From NCBI GenBank assembly GCA_021769625.1, contig JAETSN010000041.1:1-39084 (forward strand): a stretch of 39,084 nt of DNA. The letters are read 5' to 3'. The notes below the pieces were generated by a model that saw only the letters and a program-made list of their open reading frames with translations, made no database searches and was not told the DNA's origin. Positions 18,224 through 25,605 of this stretch are shown here, one piece after another (within the stretch, counting starts at the first letter, position 1; each line of letters opens with the position of its first letter). Both the position numbers and the translations under genes were made by a program. This stretch comes from [Clostridium] symbiosum (lineage in GTDB: Bacteria > Bacillota > Clostridia > Lachnospirales > Lachnospiraceae).

Positions 18224-18562
18224 TTATTTATTTTCCAATTTTTTTAATCTCTCATCATATGCCGCAAAAATGCTGCACATCTGCTTAGCGATCATGATCT
18301 CGCTGTAGATCGTCATCAGGGTATCCTGCGCATGGGCAAACAGCACATTATAATCAAACTCCTCCCCTGCTATAGCCCCCTGAATACAATCTGTCTGAAT
18401 ATGATGTGCCTCCGCAATCCTGGCATCCGCTTCCTTTAAATGCTCTCCGGCCGCCGCCATATCCCCCGCCGCGATCGCGCCAAGCGCCGCCTGACAGCAG
18501 TTTCTGGCATCTCCCGCATGCATGATGATCTGCATCGCATTTTCTACTGTTTTCTCATTCAT
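18224..18562 (-). CDS. PTS lactose/cellobiose-family EIIA
   Basis: A 112-residue EIIA of the Lac/Cel family: a trimer-forming helical protein that passes phosphate from HPr to EIIB. The active His lies in LFAHAQDTLMT, the family signature near residue 75. The start at 18562 has GGGAGG 8 bases upstream; an ATG 15 bases earlier overlaps that site. It sits between EIIC and the GH1 enzyme, 98 nt after EIIC. The N-terminal part (ENAMQIIMHAGDARNCCQAALGA) is standard. Confidence 0.92.
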   Translation of the reverse strand: MNEKTVENAMQIIMHAGDARNCCQAALGAIAAGDMAAAGEHLKEADARIAEAHHIQTDCIQGAIAGEEFDYNVLFAHAQDTLMTIYSEIMIAKQMCSIFAAYDERLKKLENK

Positions 18563-18599
18563 AGAGCCACCTCCCATATATCGATTGTTATTTCTGCGG

Positions 18600-18645
18600 T
18601 TTTATACCGCCATCCGGCAACAGCCCGGCACCCGCCGGGCCGTCA
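18600..18645 (-). promoter_or_regulatory. GC hairpin in the EIIC-EIIA gap
   Basis: GCCCGGC and GCCGGGC (18623-18629, 18634-18640) form a stem with a 4-base loop, followed by a second small hairpin GCGGT/ACCGC. There is no T-run, so mRNA processing or stabilisation of the EIIA-bglA part is more likely than termination. Confidence 0.55.
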
Positions 18646-18660
18646 CCGCCATATAAGATT

Positions 18661-19914
18661 TTATTCTGCCGCCTCTTTCCCGCCTTCTTTCTTCAACTCG
18701 TTCGCCTCATAGGCTTTGAAGAACGGATACCAGATCAGTGTGGATACCGCTACCGATATGAGCAGGAAAATGATCGCCCTGAAACTTCTTGTATTGATCC
18801 ATGTGGAGATCGGATACGGGCAGTACCAGAGTTCAAACTGTACATCCGGGATCGGCGCAAACTTGATCACTTTCGTTCCGATCCATGTGAGCAGGGGAAT
18901 TAAAAGACCCTGCAGCCACATCGGAATCATCAGATAAGGATTCCATGCAACACAGCCGAAGATAACAGGTTCATTGATGTTAAAGATACCCGGCACAAGA
19001 CAAGCCCTGCCAAGAGATTTCAGTTCTTTTGACTTTGACAACACCAGAAGTATCACCAACGGCAACGTACATCCGATACCGCCTACCCACATATATGTAC
19101 AGAAAACAAGTCCCTCTGTAAAGATATTCATGCCTGCCGCTGTCGCTGTTCCTGCTGCGACCAGTTCCAGATTCGCTACGATAGCAGCCAGTTTAACAGG
19201 TTCGCTCACCGGCGTCAGCACCCAGCTTGAAATACCCATGGAGTAGATAAAGCAGGTAATGAACATGAATAATGTAAAGCCGTACCATGTCTGCAAAAAG
19301 CTCTGCAGCGGCATAAAGATGCTCAGAATGATGTTGTACAGGTTCACCTTCATAATCAGCACTACCACCCAGCCAAGTACGACAACCAGCCCCACCGGCA
19401 AAAGAGCATCAAACCACTGGCGCACAAAGTCGGGAATCGCGGAATCTTCTTTGAAGAATGTGAACTTCGCGAAAGCTCCCATGATCAGGCCTGTAATAAC
19501 ACCTGTTATCATTGCACAGAACATACCGCCGGCGCCCAGTGCAGAACTTCCGAAACCTACGGCACCCTCTTCTTCCACAATCGGTGTCACCACGATCAGA
19601 AACAGCAGCAGTCCGGAAAGTCCGGCGATCAGGCGCTGTTTTCTGTAGCGCTTTTTCTCGCAGTAGTTGAAAGGGATCAGAAATGCTACGAGAAGTGATA
19701 CCTTACCCATGGTCCAGCCAAAAGGCGTCCAAAAAGAAAACGGTAATGACACATAGTTTTCAATAATTGCCAGACAGCAGAATATGGAACCCAGAAAGAT
19801 AAAGGGCAGGATCTGCAGTACGGAATCTTTGATTGTTACAACCCAGATCATATTGCTGATCTTATTCATTTTAGGAGCAAAGCTGTTCTCCAGCCAGCTA
19901 ATCAGTTTTTGCAT
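18661..19914 (-). CDS. PTS lactose/cellobiose-family EIIC (membrane transporter)
   Basis: A 417-residue membrane permease that carries a beta-glucoside or similar disaccharide during phosphorylation. Many hydrophobic segments are seen from residue 29 on. The substrate-site motif IFNINEPVIFG (about 308-318) and the following AWNPYLMIP are the hallmark of the Lac/Cel EIIC family. A conserved FTEGLVFCTYMWVGGIG loop precedes it. The length is slightly below the common 430-450 residues, but no part is clearly missing. AAAAGGAGATAACAC precedes the ATG. EIIB lies 37 nt upstream. Confidence 0.93.
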   Translation of the reverse strand: MQKLISWLENSFAPKMNKISNMIWVVTIKDSVLQILPFIFLGSIFCCLAIIENYVSLPFSFWTPFGWTMGKVSLLVAFLIPFNYCEKKRYRKQRLIAGLSGLLLFLIVVTPIVEEEGAVGFGSSALGAGGMFCAMITGVITGLIMGAFAKFTFFKEDSAIPDFVRQWFDALLPVGLVVVLGWVVVLIMKVNLYNIILSIFMPLQSFLQTWYGFTLFMFITCFIYSMGISSWVLTPVSEPVKLAAIVANLELVAAGTATAAGMNIFTEGLVFCTYMWVGGIGCTLPLVILLVLSKSKELKSLGRACLVPGIFNINEPVIFGCVAWNPYLMIPMWLQGLLIPLLTWIGTKVIKFAPIPDVQFELWYCPYPISTWINTRSFRAIIFLLISVAVSTLIWYPFFKAYEANELKKEGGKEAAE

Positions 19915-19951
19915 TTGTGTTATCTCCTTTTCCTGTTCTTATTTTAAAAGT

Positions 19952-20269
19952 TTACTTTTCCCCAAAGAGCTCCAGGATCTGGTCCAGCGCCTTATCGCCG
20001 TTCAATTTTGCGTAGGCATCTTTGTCGATGAGCTCGATCTTGATATCGTACCCGTCACAGTCCTCCTCCAGAGAAGGGATCACTGTCGCCAGATGAGGCC
20101 CCACCATCAGGCAGTCGATATCCTCCACATAATTCAAAACCTCGGACTCGCTTCTCGCCGTCACGGTGATCTCGATTCCCCTTGCAGCAGCAGCCTTTCT
20201 GATATTTGCTGCCATAAATCCGCTGCTCGCACCGGAGCCGCATACCAATAATACATTGTGTTTAGCCAT
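19952..20269 (-). CDS. PTS lactose/cellobiose-family EIIB
   Basis: A 105-residue EIIB that receives phosphate on a cysteine and gives it to the sugar. The P-loop VCGSGASSGFMAANI at about 8-22 holds the active Cys. The start at 20269 (MAKHNVLLV) has AGGAGG 8 bases upstream; an 18-residue extension to 20323 is unsupported. It is the first gene after a terminator and a promoter, so EIIB-EIIC-EIIA-bglA can be transcribed separately from ptsI-ptsH-cof. Confidence 0.92.
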   Translation of the reverse strand: MAKHNVLLVCGSGASSGFMAANIRKAAAARGIEITVTARSESEVLNYVEDIDCLMVGPHLATVIPSLEEDCDGYDIKIELIDKDAYAKLNGDKALDQILELFGEK

Positions 20270-20302
20270 TGCTCTACCTCCTGTTTTATATTTGATAGAT
20301 CC

Positions 20303-20331
20303 ATTGTATTTTTTCCCAAACAAAAAAGCAA
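20303..20331 (-). promoter_or_regulatory. Promoter of the EIIB-EIIC-EIIA-bglA operon
   Basis: On the minus strand TTGCTT (20331-20326) and TACAAT (20308-20303) are separated by 17 bases. The leader would be about 30 nt. The -35 box overlaps the base of the terminator hairpin just upstream. Confidence 0.7.
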
Positions 20332-20366
20332 ACCGACTTTTTCACCCCCGGGGTGAAACGGTTTGC
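20321..20366 (-). terminator. Terminator with an embedded operator-like palindrome
   Basis: GCAAACCG/CGGTTTGC (20328-20335, 20359-20366) form an outer stem and TTTCAC-N7-GTGAAA an inner one, followed on the minus strand by TTTTTT. It would end transcripts of ptsI-ptsH-cof. Confidence 0.75.
20340..20358 (-). promoter_or_regulatory. Operator candidate 1 (TTTCAC-N7-GTGAAA)
   Basis: Palindrome centred at 20349, 18 bases from the upstream edge of the -35 box (20331). It is identical in half-sites and spacing to a second palindrome centred at 20391. Confidence 0.6.
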
Positions 20367-20373
20367 CTCAAAA

Positions 20374-20408
20374 ACAAAGATTTTCACCGTCAAAGTGAAA
20401 ATCTTTGT
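20374..20408 (-). promoter_or_regulatory. Operator candidate 2 in a 14-bp hairpin
   Basis: A perfect 14-bp inverted repeat with a 7-base loop contains TTTCAC-N7-GTGAAA centred at 20391, 42 bp (four helical turns) from operator candidate 1. On the minus strand it is followed by TTTTTG, so a weak terminator role is also possible. Confidence 0.6.
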
Positions 20409-20457
20409 ATCTGTTGAATATAAGGACAGTTCGCTAAACGCGCTGCCCGTTGTCTTT

Positions 20458-21288
20458 TTAATTGTCCTCAGATATCAGTCCGTATTTCAGAAAAGCATGA
20501 TAGACGCCGTCCTGCGCCACGGATTCCGTGACATCGTCTGCCGCCTTTTTCACATAATCCGACGCATTCCCCATGGCGATACCGACACCCGCCGCCTTCA
20601 GCATCTCGAGATCATTCTCGCTGTCGCCGATGGCTATCGTATCTTTCACAGGGACACCCAGATAATCGCTGAGATAATGCACCGCCGTACCTTTCGTAAA
20701 AGCCGTCTTTGTGATCTCACCGCTGTTTCCTCTTGTCTCCGCCTGAGAAAACGATGTCACGCTCATATCCCGCGCCTTCAGCCTTTCCCTGAACCAAAGG
20801 CTGTCCTCTTCCGCGTAAAAATAAGAGCATTTGTGTACCCTTTCGGCCTCCTCTACCATATCAAACGGAATCGTCTTATAGAAAAAACTCAGCATCAGCC
20901 TTTCTTCATCACGGGCACTTTCCAGTTCCCTGAAAAAACGTTCCCTGATATCCCTTTTCATGTAAAGGTTTTCAAAACCTTCCATAATATAGGTCGCCCC
21001 TGCTTCCTCCAGCAGGCCTGTCACAAACTCTTTTTCCTCTTCCGCAAAATATTCCGCCTGCAGAATTTCATCTTTCCACATAACACAGGCACCGGCAGCG
21101 CTGATCACACCGTCAAATCTCTTCATCCCCTCCGGCACCTCAGAGTATGCCCTGCCGGTACAGATACAGAGAAAATGTCCGTTGTCATATGCCTGTTTCA
21201 GTGCCTGTGCTACTTTCCCGGAAACAGGACCGCCGTTTTCCAGAAGAGTCCCGTCAATATCCAGAAATACCAGTTTTCTACTGCTCAA
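20458..21288 (-). CDS. Cof-type HAD phosphatase (HAD-IIB)
   Basis: A 276-residue cytosolic HAD-superfamily phosphatase of the Cof subfamily, usually active on sugar phosphates or nucleotide phosphates. Motif I FLDIDGTLL is at 9-17, motif II in ICTGRAYSEV, and motif III/IV in AIGDSENDLEMLKAAG, followed by GVAMGNA-like GIAMGNAS. The cap region lies between. It starts 2 nt after the ptsH stop (ptsH stop at 21291), so the two are translationally coupled. Its place between HPr and the EII genes suggests removal of toxic or non-metabolised sugar phosphates, which is inference only. Confidence 0.9.
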   Translation of the reverse strand: MSSRKLVFLDIDGTLLENGGPVSGKVAQALKQAYDNGHFLCICTGRAYSEVPEGMKRFDGVISAAGACVMWKDEILQAEYFAEEEKEFVTGLLEEAGATYIMEGFENLYMKRDIRERFFRELESARDEERLMLSFFYKTIPFDMVEEAERVHKCSYFYAEEDSLWFRERLKARDMSVTSFSQAETRGNSGEITKTAFTKGTAVHYLSDYLGVPVKDTIAIGDSENDLEMLKAAGVGIAMGNASDYVKKAADDVTESVAQDGVYHAFLKYGLISEDN

Positions 21289-21290
21289 AC

Positions 21291-21548
21291 TTACAGATTC
21301 TCCTTAAAGAATGCCTCTAAAGCTGCAGCAGCTTCCTCTTCCTGATCCCCCTCGCAGACAACGGTCACTTCGTTGTCCTTCTTAACACCCATAGCCATTA
21401 CATTCATGATCCTCTTCGCATTGCCCTTCTTCTCGCCGCACTTCAGGGTAATATCGCAGGGATACTTTGCCGCCTCCTTCACCAGAAGCCCCGCCGGACG
21501 GGCATGGATCCCCAGCGCATCCTGAACCGTGTAACTGAATTCCTTCAT
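21291..21548 (-). CDS. ptsH: HPr-family phosphocarrier lacking Ser46
   Basis: An 85-residue HPr that carries phosphate from Enzyme I to EIIA. His15 is present in GIHARPAG. The regulatory site of Firmicute HPr, Ser46, is Arg46 here (AKRIMNVM; codon AGG at 21411-21413), so HPr kinase could not phosphorylate it and it could not serve as CcpA co-repressor in the usual way. It is probably a dedicated paralogue; a canonical HPr may exist elsewhere. AAGGAGGA lies upstream of the ATG. It is separated from ptsI by 373 nt that contain a large palindrome, and directly precedes the Cof phosphatase. Confidence 0.93.
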   Translation of the reverse strand: MKEFSYTVQDALGIHARPAGLLVKEAAKYPCDITLKCGEKKGNAKRIMNVMAMGVKKDNEVTVVCEGDQEEEAAAALEAFFKENL

Positions 21549-21921
21549 GATAAAAATCCTCCTTCATTAAATTTGTTTTACTCTCTACCCATTATCAAGT
21601 ATTATCATTTTTCTGTCAAGCCCATTTGCCGGACCGTCTCCTGAACCAGTGTCATTTAGTTAATGGTGCCGGACGCTGGCAAGAACATAAAATACTTCGT
21701 CGCCACGCTCTCGCTGGCTCTGTTCTTCAAGAGCCTGTGAAAGAACGCAACGGACACATAAGGCGCTAAAATACAGCGCCTAAGTGCCGGCGTTTTTCAA
21801 AGGGCTCCTTAAGCATTTTATGTTCTTACCAGCTGACTGAGGTATTAACTGAATGTTGCCCTTCAGTCCCAGCCCCGGGAAGTATCTGCTGATGCCGCCC
21901 GGGGCGTCCGCATATGCAAAC
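21549..21921 (-). repeat. ptsI-ptsH gap holding a 159-nt palindromic element
   Basis: Outer arms at 21675-21697 and 21811-21833 pair over 23 positions, two of them G.T wobbles. Inside lie at least two further hairpins: GGCTCT/AGAGCC near 21716-21735 and a long imperfect stem closed by AGGCGCT/AGCGCCT around 21762-21782. No protein is encoded. The remaining parts of the gap show no clear feature beyond the ptsH ribosome site. Confidence 0.75.
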
Positions 21922-23532
21922 TTACATATTAACCACTTTATTGCGCACCGGCAGCACCATACCTGGCGACACCGAAAGCTCATCCACTCCCATATTCACA
22001 AACTCTTCGGTCAGCGTGGTATCCGCGCCGAGCTCTCCGCAGATGCCGGCCCAGATGCCCTCCTTATGGGCCGCATCCACCACCATCTTGATCATCCTGA
22101 GGATCGCGGGATGGTGCGCGTTGTAGAACATATCCAGCTTCGCGTTCTGACGGTCGATCGCCAGTGTATACTGGGTCAGATCGTTTGTGCCGATACTGAA
22201 GAAGTCCACTTCCTTCGCCAGTTCATCCGCAATGATAACGGACGCCGGTGTCTCGATCATGATACCGAACTCGATCTCGCCGACTTCCTTCCCCTCTGCG
22301 TGCAGTTCTTCCTTGATCTTTTCCAGAATATCTTTTACGGTCTGCACCTCCCATACGGAGATGATCATCGGCACCATGATAGCGATCCTGCCGTAAGCGG
22401 AGGCCCTGCAGAGTGCCCGAAGCTGTGTTTTGAAGACTTCCCTCTTATTCAGGCAGATCCTCACCGCGCGATAGCCGAGTGCCGGATTTTCTTCCTTATC
22501 CAGCCCGAAGTAATCGATCTGCTTGTCGGCGCCGATATCCAGCGTACGGATGATCACACGCTTACCGCCCATCTTCTCCGCAACCGCTTTATACGCCTCA
22601 AACTGCTCTTCCTCCGTCGGATAGTCGTTGCTCTGCAGATATAAAAATTCGCTCCTGAACAGCCCGATCCCCTCCGCATCGTTGGCGAGTACGGCTTCCA
22701 CATCCTCCACGCCGCCGATATTCGCATAAAGATTGATCTTTCTGCCGTCCTTTGTCACACTGGGTTTCCCCTTCAGGGAATTCAGCAGTTCCTGCTCCTT
22801 TTTCTGCGCTTCCAGTTTTTCCTGATAATCTTTTAATATCTCCTCATCCGGCTCCACGATCAGCTTTCCTTCCTTACCGTCCACGATGCCCATGAGGCCG
22901 TCCACATTCACCGCCTCCGACACCATGACCAACGCCGGAATGTTCATCGTGCGCGCCAATATCGCCGTGTGGGAATTGGTGGAACCCTTCCTTGTCACAA
23001 AAGCCAGCACTTTGCTGCGGTCAAGCTGCAGCGTCTCGCTGGGTGCAAGATCCTCCGCCACCAAAATAGAAGGTTCGTCCATCGCCGCGCCGCCTTCTTC
23101 CACGCCGGCAAGGATCCTCACTACCCTTGCGGAAATATCTTTTACATCCGCCGCGCGCTCTTTCATATAATCATCGTCCATGGCAGCAAAAATCTCTGAA
23201 AAGTTCTGTCCGGTCACGGAGACAGCATATTCCGCATTTAACTGCTCATCCCTGATCATCCCCTTAATGCTGTCAAGGTAATCCTCGTCTTCCAGCATCA
23301 TCTGATGCACCTCAAAAATCGCCGCATTTTCTTCGCCGACTTCAGCGACAGCCTTTTCATAGAGAACGCCAAGCTGGGATGCCGCAGTGTCCCTTGCTGC
23401 TTCAAACCGGGCTATTTCGGCTTCCACGTCAAAAACGGAGGTCCTGTTCACCTCCACTTTCTTTTCGCCAAACTCCCTGATCTTTCCGATGGCAACGCCC
23501 TTAAACGCCGCCTTCCCCGACAATACTTTCAT
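21922..23532 (-). CDS. ptsI: PTS Enzyme I
   Basis: A 536-residue phosphoenolpyruvate-protein phosphotransferase that starts the PTS relay. The active His188 lies in GSTNSHTAILARTMNIPALV. The PEP-binding barrel shows IGLFRSEFLYL, VIIRTLDIGADKQ, and the C-terminal FFSIGTNDLTQYTLAIDRQN. The start at 23532 has AAAGGAG 8 bases upstream; a GTG 18 bases earlier overlaps that site. Together with ptsH and the EII genes it makes this locus a self-sufficient relay. It is divergent from the PRD activator gene. Length is somewhat below the usual 570 residues, because the N-terminus and C-terminus are compact; no motif is missing. Confidence 0.95.
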   Translation of the reverse strand: MKVLSGKAAFKGVAIGKIREFGEKKVEVNRTSVFDVEAEIARFEAARDTAASQLGVLYEKAVAEVGEENAAIFEVHQMMLEDEDYLDSIKGMIRDEQLNAEYAVSVTGQNFSEIFAAMDDDYMKERAADVKDISARVVRILAGVEEGGAAMDEPSILVAEDLAPSETLQLDRSKVLAFVTRKGSTNSHTAILARTMNIPALVMVSEAVNVDGLMGIVDGKEGKLIVEPDEEILKDYQEKLEAQKKEQELLNSLKGKPSVTKDGRKINLYANIGGVEDVEAVLANDAEGIGLFRSEFLYLQSNDYPTEEEQFEAYKAVAEKMGGKRVIIRTLDIGADKQIDYFGLDKEENPALGYRAVRICLNKREVFKTQLRALCRASAYGRIAIMVPMIISVWEVQTVKDILEKIKEELHAEGKEVGEIEFGIMIETPASVIIADELAKEVDFFSIGTNDLTQYTLAIDRQNAKLDMFYNAHHPAILRMIKMVVDAAHKEGIWAGICGELGADTTLTEEFVNMGVDELSVSPGMVLPVRNKVVNM

Positions 23533-23580
23533 AGTTCCTACTCCTTTCACTCTACTGTTTCTTATCCTTTATTAATATAG

Positions 23581-23610
23581 AATATACTAAATTTATAAAA
23601 TGGCAGGCAA
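23581..23610 (-). promoter_or_regulatory. Promoter of ptsI-ptsH-cof
   Basis: On the minus strand TTGCCT (23610-23605) and TATATT (23586-23581) with an 18-base spacer. The leader would be about 40 nt, ending in AAAGGAG before the ptsI ATG. Confidence 0.6.
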
Positions 23611-23617
23611 GCAATCT

Positions 23618-23639
23618 TTTTCACTGACGCGGTGCAAAA
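23618..23639. promoter_or_regulatory. Operator candidate 3 (TTTTCAC-N7-GTGCAAAA)
   Basis: Near-palindrome centred at 23628 with the same 7-base spacing as the two sites before EIIB, one base inserted in the right arm. Its centre is 18 bases from the upstream edge of the ptsI -35 box, the same geometry as at the EIIB promoter. It also lies just upstream of the activator gene's own promoter, so autoregulation is possible. Confidence 0.55.
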
Positions 23640-23645
23640 CATAAC

Positions 23646-23673
23646 TTGTTCTTATCCGCACTTATAGTATAAT
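23646..23673 (+). promoter_or_regulatory. Promoter of the PRD regulator gene
   Basis: TTGTTC (23646-23651), a 16-base spacer and a perfect TATAAT (23668-23673). The regulator's ATG is at 23681, 8 bases after the -10 box, so the transcript start would be at or next to the ATG. Confidence 0.65.
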
Positions 23674-23680
23674 TGGTCAC

Positions 23681-25600
23681 ATGGAACAAAAATATACTCA
23701 GATAACAAGGCTTCTGCTGGAACAAAACGGCTGGGTGAGGGCAGCTTTCCTCTCCGACCATATGGGTGTTTCCGTCAGGACCGTAAAAAACTACATATCC
23801 GAATTGAACAGCATCTATGCTTCCCTGATCGAATCATCCAGCAACGGATACCGCATAGATACGGAAAAGGCAGCCAAATTGCTGAACGATAACTCCCAAC
23901 ATATTCCGCAGACCAACAAGGAGAGGTCTTCCTATGTTGCCATCCGTCTCCTGCGCTCTCCCGAAGCTCTCTCACTTTTCGATCTCTGCGACGAGCTTTA
24001 TATCAGTATGTCCACGCTGCGCACCGTCATGAAGCGGACAAAACGGATGCTGGAACAGTATAATCTGATCCTTGCCTCTTCCGGCGACATTGTCGAGATC
24101 AGGGGCGAAGAACGCAACAGGCGCCGCATGCTCAGTTCCATTATCTTCGATGAATCCCAGCTCTCCTTTTTCAACATGGAAGCACTGCAGGATTCTTTCG
24201 ATGAAATTGATATTGATTATATCATAGAAACAGTAAATTTAATACTGTTTGCCCACAAATATTTTATTAATGATTTTGCGCTGTTTAACGTAGTGCTGCA
24301 TATTACGATCGCCGTTGACAGACATTTAAAACCGCACACTGCATTCAATTACAGCGACATATGTTCCCTCCTTCCGGATAACCCGATTTATGAACTCGCT
24401 CAGGAGCTGTGCGATGAACTGGAAAATTATTTTGAGATAAAATTCCATCACGCAGAACTCGAAGACTTTGCCTTCCTGCTCTACACATCCATCACGTCCC
24501 TGATGATAGACGATATCAACGAATCCAATCTGGCGGAATACGTGGGGGAGGAATGCATTGTCCTGGTGGATTCCATGTTTGTAAAACTGCAGGACGACTA
24601 CGGCGTTTCCCTGGAATCCGAAGAATTCCGCATCCGTTTTGCCCTGCACATCCGGGGGCTTTTGCTGCGCCGCAAGACAAGGCACTATAACCACAATCCG
24701 CTGACAGATTCCATCAAAACTTCCTGTCCGCTTATTTATGACGCAGCTGTCAGTCTGAGCAGCGTTATCGACAGCAATGACGATTACCCCCCCATTATTG
24801 ACGATGAGATTGCCTACATCGCTTTCCATATCGGCAATTATCTGGAGGAACAGCAGGCAGCCAGATCCCATATCCGGATCGTGCTGAACTGCCCCACCTA
24901 TTATGACATGAGCACGACCCTGAAACAGAAACTGATGGAAAGGTTCCATAACGATATCATCATCTCCAACATCACTTCCAATGAGCTGCAGCTCTCAGAA
25001 TCTCTGGATGATGCTGACCTGATCCTTTCCACGATCCCGCTGCAGGGTGCCATAGGCGTACCCAGCATCACGATCAATCCGTTCCTCACCTCAGCTGATG
25101 CGGGCATCATCGAGCGCACCATTGCCCAGCTCAAGGAAACAAAGAAAATAAATACTTTTTATCAGGAGCTCCGCAAACTCCTCGTGCCGCAGTTTGTAGA
25201 GCACATCAATAAACCGCTGTCCAAAGAGGAAGTCATCCACTATATGTGCCATAAACTTTTTGAGAACGGTTACTGTCTGGAAGATTTCGAAAAACGGATA
25301 CTGGAAAGGGAATCCCTCTCTTCCACCGTGATCCAGAACTTCGCTATCCCGCACACCGTAAAAATGCAGGAGATCAATTCCTGTATGTATATCCTGATCA
25401 ATGACGTACCGATGGAATGGGGCGAAACCGCCATCCAGCTTGTCATCATGCTGTGTTTTTCCCCGGCGGACAGGCAGCTTTTCAACACGATCTTTGACCC
25501 GCTTGCCATCACGCTCTTAAACCGCAGCACGGTAAAAGAACTCCTTACCATCAGTACGCCGGAAGAATTTCTGGATGTACTGGTCAACTCGCGGAAATAG
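23681..25600 (+). CDS. PRD/EIIB/EIIA transcriptional activator (LicR/MtlR/ManR type)
   Basis: A 639-residue activator controlled by PTS phosphorylation. The order is an HTH (10-45, LSDHMGVSVRTVKNYISELN), a second winged-helix region to about 150, PRD1 (about 175-280; His207 and His215), PRD2 (about 290-395; His323 and His383), an EIIB-like domain with Cys404 (VLNCPTYYDMS), and a fructose/mannitol-type EIIA domain with His558 (FAIPHTVKM). Such proteins bind DNA and activate when the PRDs and EIIA report sugar flux. The start at 23681 gives a complete HTH, but no ribosome site precedes it and the promoter's -10 box is 8 bases away. It is divergent from ptsI and convergent with the DUF3592-like gene, whose stop lies 5 bp away. 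Confidence 0.93.
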   Translation: MEQKYTQITRLLLEQNGWVRAAFLSDHMGVSVRTVKNYISELNSIYASLIESSSNGYRIDTEKAAKLLNDNSQHIPQTNKERSSYVAIRLLRSPEALSLFDLCDELYISMSTLRTVMKRTKRMLEQYNLILASSGDIVEIRGEERNRRRMLSSIIFDESQLSFFNMEALQDSFDEIDIDYIIETVNLILFAHKYFINDFALFNVVLHITIAVDRHLKPHTAFNYSDICSLLPDNPIYELAQELCDELENYFEIKFHHAELEDFAFLLYTSITSLMIDDINESNLAEYVGEECIVLVDSMFVKLQDDYGVSLESEEFRIRFALHIRGLLLRRKTRHYNHNPLTDSIKTSCPLIYDAAVSLSSVIDSNDDYPPIIDDEIAYIAFHIGNYLEEQQAARSHIRIVLNCPTYYDMSTTLKQKLMERFHNDIIISNITSNELQLSESLDDADLILSTIPLQGAIGVPSITINPFLTSADAGIIERTIAQLKETKKINTFYQELRKLLVPQFVEHINKPLSKEEVIHYMCHKLFENGYCLEDFEKRILERESLSSTVIQNFAIPHTVKMQEINSCMYILINDVPMEWGETAIQLVIMLCFSPADRQLFNTIFDPLAITLLNRSTVKELLTISTPEEFLDVLVNSRK

Positions 25601-25605
25601 GCACG

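Noticed and set aside
20353-21345. 330-codon plus-strand ORF
   Set aside because: It is antisense to the Cof phosphatase, whose motifs are clear on the minus strand.
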